From positions 13,371,684-13,435,683 of the forward strand of contig BROE01000027.1 in assembly GCA_036571765.1 (NCBI GenBank): 64,000 bases of DNA, in the 5' to 3' direction. The position numbers and the translations under genes are program-made. Under the pieces are notes generated by a model. That model worked only from the letters and a program-made list of their open reading frames with translations. It was not told where the DNA came from and did not search any database. Below, piece after piece: positions 12,026 to 23,862 of this stretch. The DNA is from Plecoglossus altivelis. Lineage: Eukaryota > Chordata > Actinopteri > Osmeriformes > Plecoglossidae. The first letter of the stretch is position 1, and each line of letters opens with the position of its first letter.

Positions 12026-13689
12026 TCACTCAGTTTCCATCTCCTCCTCTCCTGTCTGTTGTTCTTTGGCAGCAGGGGCCAGGCTAGGGGGGCTCTGGTG
12101 CTGAAAGGAGGGCGGGGATTGGTCTACGAGGGAGGGGGAGTGGTCTATGAGGGAGGGGGAGTGGTCTATGAGGGAGGGGGTTCCCCCATAGGGGAGGGGA
12201 GGAGAGGACCTACAGTCTGGAGCTGTTTCCTCTGTACCAGCAGAAGTGTTCTCCTTCCTCTCCTTTACTGAAAGAGTCCTCCCCTCCCCTCTCTCTTCCT
12301 CTCCAGGACTCCTCCCCTCCCCACTCTCTTCCTCTCCAGGACTCCTCCCCTCCCCACTCTCTTCCTCTTCAGGACTCCTCCCCTCCCCACTCTCTTCCTC
12401 TCCAGGACTCCTCCCCTCCCCACTCTCTTCCTCTCCAGGACTCCTCCCCTCCCCACTCTCTTCCTNNNNNNNNNNNNNNNNNNNNNNNNNNNNNNNNNNN
12501 NNNNNNNNNNNNNNNNNNNNNNNNNNNNNNNNNNNNNNNNNNNNNNNNNNNNNNNNNNNNNNNNNNNNNNNNNNNNNNNNNNNNNNNNNNNNNNNNNNNN
12601 NNNNNNNNNNNNNNNNNNNNNNNNNNNNNNNNNNNNNNNNNNNNNNNNNNNNNNNNNNNNNNNNNNNNNNNNNNNNNNNNNNNNNNNNNNNNNNNNNNNN
12701 NNNNNNNNNNNNNNNNNNNNNNNNNNNNNNNNNNNNNNNNNNNNNNNNNNNNNNNNNNNNNNNNNNNNNNNNNNNNNNNNNNNNNNNNNNNNNNNNNNNN
12801 NNNNNNNNNNNNNNNNNNNNNNNNNNNNNNNNNNNNNNNNNNNNNNNNNNNNNNNNNNNNNNNNNNNNNNNNNNNNNNNNNNNNNNNNNNNNNNNNNNNN
12901 NNNNNNNNNNNNNNNNNNNNNNNNNNNNNNNNNNNNNNNNNNNNNNNNNNNNGAAGTGTTCTCCTTCCTCTCCTTTACTGAAAGAGTCCTCCCCTCCCCT
13001 CTCTCTTCCTCTCCAGGACTCCTCCCCTCCCCACTCTCTTCCTCTTCAGGACTCCTCCCCTCCCCACTCTCTTCCTCTCCAGGACTCCTCCCCTTTCCAC
13101 TCTCTTCCTCTCCAGGACTCCTCCCCTTCCCATTCTCTTCCTCTCCAGGACTCCTCCCCTTCCCACTCTCTTCCTCTCCAGGACTCCTCCCCTTCCCACT
13201 CTCTTCCTTTCCAGGACTCCTCTCCTCCCCTGTATTCTCTTCTCCCATCTGTGAAATCTCCCTCTCCTCGTCTCCAGCACTGCTCCTCTCCTCCTCCTTT
13301 TTCCCAAAAGGAGCAACCCCTTTTCCCTCCTCTGTTCCTCCCTCCTTGTCCTCTTCTAAACTGCCACCCTCGCCCTCCTCTCCAGGTCTCCCTTTCCTCT
13401 CCTCCTCTTCCATTTTCTCCTTTCCAGGACTCCTCTTCCCCTCCTCTCCTGGACTCCTATCGTCCTCCTCCTCCTCTTCCTCTTCGACAGGAGGGATGCC
13501 CCCAGCAGGAGATGGGGGCAGGTCATCCTCCACTGGGGCCATGTCCCCCTCCTCCATCTCATCCTCCACAGGAGGAATCATCCCTTCTTCCTTCACCCCC
13601 AGGAAGGTGGTGTCTGGGTAGAGGAGCTTCAACTGCTCCTCAAAGAACTCCTGGAGGAACAGGCCGGCGCTGCCCACCTCCGACTCCGC
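12026..13689 (-). CDS. trim24: trim24 terminal exon with acidic tandem-repeat tail
   Basis: It starts with the last bromodomain helix (FLQEFFEEQLKLLYPD) and continues as an acidic Pro/Glu/Lys tail. Within it an 11-residue unit, GRSPGEEESGK, is repeated at least seven times. The frame then reads TLSVKERKENT, a Ser/Pro-rich end with three SLIDHSP-like copies, and EEEMETE followed by TGA (12026-12028). The C-terminal DDDF...RKKR motif of mammalian TRIM24 is not present. The N run at 12466-12952 lies inside, so the true repeat number is unknown. Confidence 0.8.
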
Positions 13690-15918
13690 CTGGCAACACA
13701 TCCCATAATAATAAACATCTCACAGTGGCAGGTCACCATGACATAAGACGCCCCATGCACTGTTCATGCTGATCTGATCAGGGATATTCGCGGGAAGTAT
13801 AATTCTGAAGGCTGGATATCCAGGCATCCATCCATCCATCCATGCAACCATCCAGGCATCCATCCATCCATGCGACCATCCAGGCATCCATCCAGGCATC
13901 CATCCATACCTGCAACCATCCAGGCATCCATCCAGGCATCCATCCATACCTGCAACCATCCAGGCATCCATCCATCCATGCGACCATCCAGGCATCCATC
14001 CAGGCATCCATCCATCCAGGCATCCATCCAGGCAACCATTCATCCATCCATCCAGGCATCCATCCATCCAGGCATCCATACCTGCATCCAGGCAACCATC
14101 CATCCATCCAGGCATCCATCCATTCATCCAGGCATCTATCCAGGCAACCATCCATCCAACCATTCATCCATCCATACCTTATAGATTTTGGAGCAGTTCT
14201 TGAAGATGAGTCGTACGTCAGCAACAAACTCTTCTGTGCTGTGGTAGTGAACCCTGTCCTTGACCTCTAACCTCTCCCGGACATCCAGCTTGCTCTTCAC
14301 CACAGAGAGGTCGATGGGTGTGGCTATCACATCTCTGTACCTGCGGAGTTCCTGAACAGAGAGGTAGAAGAGTTAGTATCTGAATTATCGCCGATGATGG
14401 ACAATGGGGGGGGGGAGCGGATGATGGAGGAGAGAGGAGGCAAAAGGGGGAGAAGAGAGGAGGGACGAAGGGGAGGAGAGAGGAGGGACGAAGGCGGAGA
14501 AGAGAGGAGGGACGAAGGGGAGGAGAGAGGAGGGATGAAGGGGAGGAGAGAGGAGGCAAAAGGGGGAGAAGAGAGGAGGGACGAAGGGGAGGAGAGAGGA
14601 GGGACAAAGGGGAGGAGAGAGGAGGGATGAAGGGGGAGAGAGGAAGGAGGGCAGGGGAGGAGCGTACCGCTGGCGAGGCTGGCTCCTGGAAGTCAGTACT
14701 GAACTCGTTGCAGAAGATCCGTAGTAACAATCTCTCACACTTCTACAGAAACAGAAACATCCAGTTAGCTCATCGTGACCCGCATGCGACAGGAAGCTGC
14801 TTCGATGCTGGTCTTCAGCAGAGCTACGTACCCTGCGCTCCAGCGGAGAGAAGGCCTCCGCGCCTGGCTCTTCCTTCACACCTGCAGGTTCTAGCTTATC
14901 TCCAGGGTACAGCATCTCTGGGGACGCCAGGTCCCGGCAGAATGAGCAGAACCACTCTCCACTGGGGGAGGGGTGGAGCAGGGTCAGAGGTCATGGTCAG
15001 AGGTCATGGTCAGAGGACATGGTCAGGGTCAGAGGACATGGTTAGAGGACATGGTTAGAGGACATGGTTAGGGTCAGAGGACATGGTTAGAGGACATGGT
15101 TAGAGGACATGGTCATAAGAAATAATGTTTACAGCAGAGCTCCTAAGCTGTGGGTGACTATTAGGGTTTGGCCACGGCATTGTTAGGCTAGAACCTAGAA
15201 AACCCTCCCCCTCCCCCTCTGCCCGCCATCCTGGAAGCCTGTGTCCCTCCTCACCTGGGAGACTCCTTCAGACTAGGGATGTGGCATGCTAGATGGAACA
15301 CCTTGGGACACTTGTCACAGCAGAGCAGCTCTCCTCCGTTCTGACACACGGCACACCAGTCTTCGTTAGGATCTTCTTCAGCTGTCTCGTTAGTTGCCTC
15401 ATTAGTTCCCTCCTCGTTAGGAACATCGTTAGGAACATCGTTAGCCCCCTCCTCGTTAGGGTTAGCCTCGTTAAGGGGCTCTGGAGCCTTCTCGGGCTCC
15501 TGGGGCTCTGGGCGTGTCTCTGCCGGCTCGGGGCCCGGGGGAGATGCCCCCTGCAGGCCAGGCTGAGGCTGCACCCCAGTGCTGCTGTCTGGCAGGCTGG
15601 CGCCCATGCTGGACTGCACCTGGAGCAGCAGGGGGCATGTGGTCACACACAGGTGGGCAGATCAGTAATAACTGTAGCTCGGCAGCAACACTCACGTAGC
15701 TGACTTCCTCGTCATCCTCCGGCTCGTCCTTGATTACTATGATTGGTCCAGGAGATGACCTCCTCCGTCGCTTACTGGGTGGGGCAGGGGGCGGGGCCAC
15801 GGGCTCGGAGCGCTTCCACAACACCGTCCTACACACAAACACAGGTTAGTCTGTCCTACACACAAACACAGATTAGTCAGTCAGTCGTACGCACAAACAG
15901 ATTAGACAGCAACCAAGT

Positions 15919-15967
<49 letters not shown>

Positions 15968-16069
15968 CACTACAGGTTACAGGGTGTGTAAAGATGGGGG
16001 TTGAAATAGAGATTAGACAGCACTATACTTTTAAATACAACTACTACTTGTGTACTAAACAAGTTTACA

Positions 16070-16103
<34 letters not shown>

Positions 16104-19100
16104 ACAAGCGTGTAAGAGTGTGTGATGGAGATGGATACCAACCCAGTATTGGCCTCCGAGGATGATGGTTTAGACATGGGTGAGTTCTGTCTTCCTTGGG
16201 CTTCAAAGAAAGACAAGTTACAAACATGCAACTTTCTCCATATCATGGAGGTTGACATCAGAGGAAGACTGTTGGGTGTGTGGAGCCGTACCAGTCCTGT
16301 CAGAGGCCAGCGTGGGGGCGTGGGACGGTCTGGGGAGGGAGATGGTGGGGGCTGATGAGGGCTCACTCCTCCGCAGGTAGGATGATTGCTCCACCATGCC
16401 CCTCTGGAACACCGACAGACAAAAGTGTTTATAGGGATAATGCTAGCGGTAGTACAGGGATAATGCTAGGGGTTGTACAGTGATAATGCTAGCGGTAGTA
16501 CAGGGATAATGCTAGCGGTAGTACAGGGATAATGCTAGCGGTAGTACAGGGATAATGCTAGCGGTAGTACAGAGATAATGCTAGCGGTAGTACAGAGATA
16601 ATGCTAGCGGTAGTACAGGGATAATGCTAGCGGTAGTACAGTGATAATGCTAGTGGTAGGACAGGGATAATGCTAGCGGTAGTACAGGGATAATGCTAGC
16701 GGTAGTACAGGGATAGTGCTAGAGGTAGTACAGGGATAATGCTAGCGGTAGTACAGGGATAATGCTAGCGGTAGTACAGGGATAATGCTAGAGGTAGTAC
16801 AGGGATAATGCTAGCGGTAGTACAGGGATAATGCTAGCTTTTTACATGGTTTTACAGCTCCCACACCTGACCGAGGCTGTGTTGCCTACCTGATGAAGCG
16901 AGGGGCTGATGGTGTTGGTGAGAGAGTGGGGGAAACGGGAGGGCCCGGCCCCCTGTAGAGTCTCCAGGGGTTTGGGGGGGAAGCCTGACCCATGGATCAG
17001 CTCTCTCAGAGACTGCAGGTGGAGGAAGAGGTGTCACACACATGCTAAACACCAGCAAGCACGCTGCACAAACATAAGCACGCTCTATACACCCCTGCTG
17101 CCCAAGGCTTGGAGCCTCCTACCTGAGGGGGAAACCCAGAGTTTCCGAGCATGGAGGGAGGGCTCCTGGCGTTGCCGTGGGGGGGGGCGTACCTCCGGCC
17201 CTGCTGGCTCAGGCTGGGGTGGCCCTGGGAGGGGGAGCCCCCCTGCAGGGGCCTGTTGGGGGGGGCAGGGGCCCCAGGGCCAGGCAGCCATTGATGCCAC
17301 GTCCAGTGGTTGGGTGGTCGGCTGGGCTGCTGTGCCAGTTTCTCCACCTGCAGTTGAAGCTGAGCAAGAGTGCTCTGCCTCTGCTGTGCTGCACTGGAGA
17401 AGGTTGCCCCATGAGGGGGCTCTGCCCGGGGGCCCGGGGGGCCAGGGGGCTGGGGGAATGTCTGCTTGGGGCCGGCCTGGCGACCAGGAACACGTTCCAC
17501 CACCAGGGAGCCTAGAGGACAGGACACACGCGTACATACAATTTAGGATTGGAGTCATGGTCCAACCTAGTCATAGTCCGTTAGGGTTAAACTGGTTAGG
17601 GTTAAGATCAGAGGTCAGAGGTCGAAGGTCTGGGTTCTTACCCAGGTCCACATTAGAGGCCCAGAAGCTGGAGCGACACTGGAAGCGGACAGAACTCTGA
17701 GGGACGATAGAGGCGCTGCAGTTGGCTCTCATCAGGTAGTGGATCTGGCAGAGGATCTGGAACAAACCACAACACTTAGCTCAACGCTAACTTACCCTTA
17801 CACACTCAACACTAACTTACCCTTACACACTCAACACTAACTTACCCTTACACACTCAACACTAACTTACCCTTACACACTCAACAGTAACTTACCCTTA
17901 CACACTCAACACTACACTTACCCTTACACACTAAACACTACACTTACCCTTACACACTCAACACGTACCACAACACTAACTCACCCTTACACACTCAACA
18001 CTAACTTACCCTTACACACTCAACACTAACTTACCCTTACACACTCAACACTAACTTACCCTTACACACTCAACACTACACTTACCCTTACACACTCAAC
18101 ACTAACTCACCCTTACACACTCAACACTACACTTACCCTTACACACTCAACACTACACTTACCCTTACACACTCAACACTACACTTACCCTTACAAACTC
18201 AACACTAACTTACCCTTGCACACTCAACATGTACCACAACACTACAAAACCTTAGGCCCAACTCTGCCTAACATTCATCCCTTTACAACATTTACCACAA
18301 TGCATTTACCCTAAATGTTTCCAAATCAAATGAAGTGAAGTGATGTATTGTCAAATAACCAGTAAGGTACCAGTCTCTTGCAGTAGAGCAGAGCTGTGCC
18401 ACTGTGATTGGCGGTGGCCCACTTGGTGAAGCTGATGACGTGATCCAGGTGTCTGGTGAGCGAGCTCACATCATCCTGCTGCTTGCGAAGGCCAGACTCG
18501 TGGTCCTTAGTCAATGTCTGGAAAAACATCACCTGCTCAGGTATCACCACAGCAACACCCTACACCGAATAACAACCCCATAGCAACACCATACAACGAA
18601 TAACATCCCAATAGCAACACCCTATGCCAAATAACACCACTATTGCAACACTGTAGAGATATACAGGTAGAGTCAGGGCTGGAATACAGGTAGAGTCAGG
18701 GCTGACATACAGGTAGAGTCAGGGCTGACATACAGGTAGAGTCAGGGCTGACATACAGGTGGAGTCAGGGCTGGAATACAGGTAGAGTCAGGGCTGATAT
18801 ACAGGTAGAGTCAGGGCTGACATACAGGTAGAGTCAGGGCTGACATACAGGTGGAGTCAGGGCTGGAATACAGGTAGAGTCAGGCATACAGGTGGAGTCA
18901 TTACAGAGTCAGGACCAGGCACACATACAGGTAGAGTCGGGCTGATACAGTAGAGTCAGCTGACAACAGCTGACATACAGGTGTCACTATACAGCATACA
19001 GGCATATTTTATATAATGTGTATATAATTTAGATCATATAATGTCCTATAGATTATAACAGACGAACCTCAAGCTGATTCACCAGGATCTTGCCTTTTCT

Positions 19101-19349
19101 ATTGATCTCCAGGATCAAGTTGCAGATGGACTTCTTGATTTCGTTGGTGACAGATTTGCGGTTCTCATCCACTTGCTGCAGCCTGAACGGAGAAATATGG
19201 AGAACGGAAATGACTCGAGGACGAGTCAGTCGACCAATCTGTGTAAAGAGTTAGAGAGAGCGCCCTGCCACACACACACAGCAGTTACCCCTGCCACACA
19301 CACATAGAGCAGTTACCCCTGCCAGACACACATAGAGCAGTTACCCCTG

Positions 19350-19386
<37 letters not shown>

Positions 19387-19543
19387 GAGCAGTTACCCCT
19401 GCCATACACACATAGAGCAGTTACCCCTGCCACACACATAGAGCAGTTACCCCTGCCACACATACAGAGAGAGCAGTTACCCCTGCCAGACACACATAGA
19501 GCAGTTACCCCTGCCAGACACACAGAGAGAGCAGTTACCCCTG

Positions 19544-19582
<39 letters not shown>

Positions 19583-19775
19583 GCAGTTACCCCTGCCACA
19601 CACAGAGAGAGAAGTTACCCCTGCCACACACATAGAGCAGTTACCCCTGCCACACACATAGAGCAGTTACCCCTGCCACACACACATAGCCACACACACA
19701 TAGAGCAGTTACCCCTGCCAGACACACATAGAGCAGTTACCCCTGCCACACACACAGAGAGAGCAGTTACCCCTG

Positions 19776-19840
<65 letters not shown>

Positions 19841-22800
19841 GCAGTTACCCCTGCCACACACAGGAGAGTTACCCCTGCCACACACAAATAGAGCAGTTAC
19901 CCCTGCCACACACATAGAGCAGTTACCCCTGCCACACACACATAGAGCAGTTACCCCTGCCACATAGAGCAGTTACCACACACATAGAGCAGTTACCCCT
20001 GCCACACACACATAGAGCAGTTACCCCTGCCACACACACATAGAGCAGTTACCCCTGCCACACACACATAGAGCAGTTACCCGCTGTTGATGCAGTTGGA
20101 GACCTCCTCTATTGCCTTCCTCTTCTCCTGCAGCTGCAGGGTCATATTCTCCAGGTGCTGCCGGTGGTTCCTGTAAGCATCCTCCAAGAACTGGTAGCTG
20201 GAGGAGAGGAGGCAAGGAGTGAGGAGAGGAGGCAAGGAGTGAGGAGAGGAGGCAAGGAGTGAGGAGAGGGGGCAAGGAGTGAGGAGAGGAGGCAAGGAGT
20301 GAGGAGAGGAGGCAAGAGTGAGAGGAGGAGAGGAGAGGAGTGAGGAGAGGAGCAAGGAGGTGAAGGAGGTAAGGTGTGAGGAGAGGAGGCAAGGAGTGAG
20401 GCGAGGAGGCAAGGAGTGAGGAGAGGAGGCAAGGAGTGAGGAGAGGAGGCAAGGAGTGAGGAGAGGAGGTAAGGTGTGAGGAGAGGAGGCAAGGAGTGAG
20501 GCGAGGAGGCAAGGAGTGAGGAGAGGAGGCAAGGAGTGAGGGGAGGAGGTAAGGTGTGAGGAGAGGAGGCAAGGAGTGAGGAGAGGAGGCAAGGAGTGAG
20601 GAGAGGAGGCAAGATGTGATGAGAGGAGGTAGGGTGTGGAGAGAGGAGGTAGGGTGTGGAGAGAGGAGGTAGGGTGTGGAGAGGGGAGGCAAGGTGTGAG
20701 GTAAGGCCCTGAGGTACAAGTGTGGTGAACGTACTTGTGGTCTTTATGTTTCAGCAGCTGACAGTCTCTGCAGGTCAGGCGATCACATGTCTCACAGAAC
20801 AACTTCAGTGGCTCCTGCTTGTGAATGTCACAGAACACGGGCTTCTGGGTAGATAGACCCACTGCATCTGGAGACACATACACATCAGACACACACTCAT
20901 CAGACACACACACATCAGACACACACACTCATCAGACACACACACACATCAGACACACACTCATCAGACACACACTCATCAGACACACACACACACACAC
21001 ACACACTCATCAGACACACACACACACTCATCAGACACACACACACACACTCATCAGACAGACACACATCAGACACGCACACATCAGACAGACACGCACA
21101 CACACTCATCAGACACACACACATCAGACACACACACACATCAGACACACACTCATCAGACACACACTCATCAGACACACACTCATCAGACACACACTCA
21201 TCAGACACACACTCATCAGACACACACTCATCAGACACACACACACACTCATCAGACACACACACTCATGGCAGACACACACAAATACATTTCATTCAGA
21301 CACACACACACACTCATCAGACACACACACACACACACACTCATCAGACACACACACACTCATCAGTAAGCAGAACACACATCAGACAGACGCAACACAT
21401 CCAGACAGACACAGCAACACACACACATCAGACACACTCATCAGACAGACACGCACTCATCAGACAGACACGCACTCATCAGACAGACACGCACTCATCA
21501 GACAGACACACACACACACACATCAGACACACACACACACACATCAGACACACACACACACATCAGACACACACACACACATCAGACACACTCATCAGAC
21601 AGACACGCACTCATCAGACAGACACGCACTCATCAGACACACACACGCACACGTGACACGCACTCATCAGACAGACACACACACAGCAGCACATCAGACA
21701 CACACACAGCACACACATCGACACACACACACCATCAGACACACACACCAGGGGCAGACACACAACACACCCAGACACACACTCAGACAGACAGACACAC
21801 ACACCCCACACACGATCCACATCAGACACACACGATCAGAGCAGACACACACATTGAAGCAATCAGACACTGGACACACACAGACACACTCGTCAGACAG
21901 GACAGTCAATCACACACACACAGCACACACACACACCGTGTCATGCATGCGTACACACACACAGCACGACACATCAGAGACAGACACACACACACACATC
22001 AGACACACACATCAGACACACACATCAGACACACACACACACACACACACTCATCAGACACACACACACACACTCATCAGACACACACACATCAGACAGA
22101 CACACGGGGGGGGGGGGCGAGAGCGCACCTGGTGACATCTCCTCCTTCTGGCGGATGGTATGGTCTCTAGTGAACTTCACCCTCTGGTGAGCTTCCACAC
22201 AGGTCACACACAGGAACTCCACACACTCAACACAGTAGCCGGTGGCCTCCGTGTTGTCATCACAGCTCATACATACCTGCAGAGAGGCCATGAGAGGAAG
22301 GGGATTCAGGTATGCTAGCAAAGGAGCATGTGTGAAGAGTGTGAGTGTGAGGAGGGACCAGGGAAGGAGAGGAGGAGAGGGAGGTGTGGAGGGTGACTAG
22401 GGGAGCAGAGGAGGGTTGAGGGAGGAGGAGGGAGGTGTGGAGGGGTGAGGGAGGAGCGGGGAGGTGTGGAGTGACCAGGAGGAGCAGAGGAGGGGTGAGG
22501 GAGGAGGAGGGAGGTGTGAAGGGGTGAGGGAGGAGGAGGGAGGTGTGGAGTGACCAAGAGGAGCGGGGAGGTGTGGAAGGGTGAGGGAGGAGCAGAGGAG
22601 GTGTGGAAGGGTGAGGGAGGAGCAGAGGAGGTGTGGAGTGACCAGGTGAAGCAGCATACCTGTCCACTCTTTTCAACAGTGCTGCTGGGAACCTCCACAG
22701 AATCTTTCACAAAGAAGTTATCCAGCACATCCACGTCCCAGCACTCCTGCCGACACACTGGGCAGCGCAAAGCACTGACTAGAACCGGGAGACATCACAG

Positions 22801-23267
22801 ATGAACAAACATATGAGCACACATACTATCCACCTAACCCTAACCTACACTGTCTGTCATGACTGGACTGAACATCTAGAATTGACATGTTAAAATGCTC
22901 ATCTTGTAGCATTTTGCTTCCTATACGTCTGCTTACTTGGTCTCATGTGAAAAGACATGAAGATAAGCGCTGTATAAACAGACTAAGGGGTCTCACGTGG
23001 CTTTGTGTTGTCGATATGGAGTTGTGGGTCCCTCCTAGGGTCGGCAGACGTCCTGGAAGGAGGCGGCAGACACCGCTTGCAGAAGGAGTGTAGACACGGC
23101 AGAAGCTTCGGCTCCCGGTTGTGGAAATTCAACTTGCAGACAGGACACGTATCCATCAGGCCGACCGTGCCTTGCTTTGCCCTTTCCTCCTCGGCTGGTA
23201 AGCTTTCCGCTTCGTTCTCCACAATGATGACTATGTCATCGTTGTCAATATTTTCTGGGCTATCCAT
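12026..23267 (-). CDS. trim24: TRIM24-like transcription intermediary factor (TIF1 family)
   Basis: Eighteen coding exons with agreeing phases: 22997-23267, 22660-22778, 22129-22276, 20735-20867, 20081-20197, 19068-19182, 18371-18517, 17642-17756, 17123-17511, 16890-17012, 16292-16403, 16143-16200, 15696-15828, 15255-15619, 14832-14961, 14668-14742, 14178-14351, 12026-13689. The order is RING, B-box 1 and 2, coiled coil, a Pro/Gln-rich middle, PHD, a bromodomain-like segment and an acidic tail. TRIM24 rather than TRIM33 is favoured by EVPSSTVEKSGQVC, by RQKEEMSP, by NGGELLCC in the PHD (TRIM33 has GDLLCC), and by PIIVIKDEPEDDEE matching the TRIM24 PVVIVKQESDEE segment. TIF1 proteins are nuclear chromatin readers and E3 ligases acting as transcriptional co-regulators. 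The final exon is interrupted by an assembly gap. The 16143-16200 exon is the least certain. Confidence 0.88.
12265..13215. repeat. Coding 33-bp minisatellite in trim24
   Basis: The unit contains tctccaggactcctccc and is read on - as GRSPGEEESGK. Left and right copies across the gap differ by about one unit and by substitutions (cccctccc versus cccttccc), as expected for a variable-number coding repeat. Confidence 0.88.
12466..12952. other. Assembly gap (N) with duplicated flanks
   Basis: 487 N. The sequence just left of the gap (12243-12465) and just right (12953-13170) are near copies: both start with gaagtgttctccttcctctc and run into the same 33-bp repeat. This looks like two overlapping contig ends or two alleles placed side by side rather than a genuine duplication. 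Confidence 0.9.
13797..14177. repeat. (ATCC)n / CCAGGCATCCATCCATCC repeat
   Basis: Tetranucleotide-derived array with ccaggcatc, ataccttgcaacc and atgcgacc interruptions. It occupies the trim24 intron beside the exon at 14178. Confidence 0.92.
14178..15619 (-). CDS. trim24: trim24 PHD finger and bromodomain-like exons
   Basis: 15255-15619 carries an acidic linker and EDWCAVCQNGGELLCCDKC; the PHD finishes in 14832-14961 (GEWFCSFCRDL). 14668-14742 gives KCERLLLRIFCNEFSTDFQEP, and 14178-14351 gives the remaining bromodomain helices up to FVADVRLIFKNC. The segment after that differs from TRIM24: human TRIM24 reads AEFNEPDSEV, here it is SKIYK then AESEV across the exon junction. The ZA-loop region is also altered (ELRRYRDVIATPIDL). 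The fold is probably kept, but acetyl-lysine binding is doubtful. Confidence 0.82.
14400..14660. repeat. Purine-rich ~30-bp repeat (GGAGAGAGGAGGGA)
   Basis: Homopurine tandem repeat of ggggaggagagaggaggga with acgaagg and aaaaggg variants. On the trim24 strand it is a long polypyrimidine tract upstream of the 14178-14351 exon. Confidence 0.9.
14975..15115. repeat. ~13-bp repeat (agaggacatggtt)
   Basis: About ten copies of agaggacatggtt / agaggtcatggtc in a short trim24 intron. Confidence 0.85.
15917..16100. repeat. Two (GT)n tracts
   Basis: GT tracts at about 15917-15962 and 16074-16100 in the trim24 intron between the exons at 15828 and 16143. Confidence 0.9.
16425..16845. repeat. 23-bp minisatellite (gataatgctagcggtagtac)
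   Basis: About 18 copies of ggtagtacagggataatgc plus tagc in the trim24 intron between the exons at 16403 and 16890. Confidence 0.93.
17774..18236. repeat. ~25-bp minisatellite (ttacccttacacactcaac)
   Basis: About 18 copies of actaacttacccttacacac plus tcaac, with actacactta variants. In a trim24 intron. Confidence 0.92.
18660..18960. repeat. ~23-bp minisatellite (acaggtagagtcagggctg)
   Basis: About 12 copies of a unit containing atacaggtagagtcagggct; it becomes irregular after 18870. Confidence 0.9.
19262..20080. repeat. Minisatellite built on the trim24 exon 5 splice donor
   Basis: About 25 copies of tagagcagttacccctgcc joined by CA tracts of variable length. On the trim24 strand each unit reads GGGGTAACTGCTCTATG, which repeats the donor of the exon ending at 20081 (GG|GTAACTGCTC). 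Confidence 0.9.
20200..20705. repeat. ~20-bp purine minisatellite (gaggagaggaggcaaggagt)
   Basis: About 25 copies. On the trim24 strand it is an extended pyrimidine tract leading directly into the acceptor of exon 5 at 20197. Confidence 0.92.
20735..22276 (-). CDS. trim24: trim24 exons 3-4: B-box 1 and B-box 2
   Basis: The exon at 22129-22276 encodes the first B-box (VCMSC, YCVECVEFLC, AHQRVKFTRDH). The exon at 20735-20867 encodes the second (PVFCDIHKQEPLKLFCETC, LTCRDCQLLKHKDH). Zinc ligands appear complete in both. The intron between them is a 1.2-kb CA-rich array. Confidence 0.9.
20872..22107. repeat. CA-rich ATCAGACACACACTC array
   Basis: 1.2 kb of (AC)n broken regularly by tcatcagac, with cagacagacacgcac variants. 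From about 21370 to 21960 copies are irregular, suggesting lower sequence quality. It ends in a G run (22106-22117) next to trim24 exon 3. Confidence 0.92.
22340..22645. repeat. Purine-rich ~25-45-bp repeat (gaggtgtggagtgaccag)
   Basis: Irregular tandem copies of ggaggtgtggagtgaccagg and gggtgagggaggagcag in the intron between trim24 exons 2 and 3. Confidence 0.85.
22997..23267 (-). CDS. trim24: trim24 exon 1: acidic N-terminus and first half of RING
   Basis: Start ATG at 23267-23265. The protein opens with an acidic stretch, then CPVC at residues 41-44, followed by KLLPCLHSFCKRCLP, the central cysteine/histidine ligands of a C3HC4 RING. It ends in phase 1 at a GTGAGA donor. The rest of the RING (RCPVCRQEC) is in the next exon, 22660-22778. 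Confidence 0.9.
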
Positions 23268-23862
23268 TGTCTATATCCAATTCTCACAAAAGGTGATTGT
23301 TAATGTGTCTGTACGTGGCAAACCTTTAACATGAAGCAGGATATCGAAGTTGGTGCTGGCTATGCCTGTGCTATGCTGTTAGCTAGCTAACTACTAATAG
23401 CCCCGTATCCGTACGTATGATGATCAGCTGACAGGTAGATAGCTAACCACAAATCGAGGTTAATGTAACAGTCGTATAGTATGTAATCATAACTAGGACA
23501 TACTGGCCACCGTCCGCCAAAGGTATTAAATAATGCGCTCAAACGTTTCTTGTTGAGAAGCTAAGTTTGGCCATGTACTGGACCAAGCTCATACATCCTG
23601 CCACAAAGAGAACATCACTTAAACAAACACTGATGGAGAACCACCGATCGCGCCTCCAGAAAATGATCGTGCACACATAATATGCGTAGTGCTGTATCAA
23701 CCGTCTGTATCACACTTACGTTATATGGTAACATATGCAGTTATTTAAAATGTAGCTAGCTACGAGGAGGACGGCCATCTGTGCGTTATTATCTTCACAC
23801 ACTCATTACCCAGAGAGCATTGCGCAGTTACTCTTTGATACAGTGGCTGTCGAAGGTCAAAC
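23268..23862. promoter_or_regulatory. trim24 5' region, possible head-to-head promoter
   Basis: This 0.6-kb repeat-free interval separates the trim24 start (23267, leftward) from the first plausible + strand start (23863). No clear TATA box is placed for either. It would hold the trim24 5' UTR and promoter; bidirectional activity is an inference from layout. Confidence 0.4.

Noticed and set aside
12246..13772. Plus-strand Ser/Pro-rich frame (LPSPLSSSPGL)
   Set aside because: Antisense of the acidic trim24 terminal exon; the minus strand joins in phase with 17 upstream exons.
16909..17700. 263-residue plus-strand frame over trim24 exons 8-10
   Set aside because: GC-rich antisense shadow of the Pro/Gln-rich TRIM24 region; the minus strand has matching splice sites and phases.
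20825..22135. Histidine/threonine-rich frame on the plus strand
   Set aside because: CA-repeat translation inside a trim24 intron.
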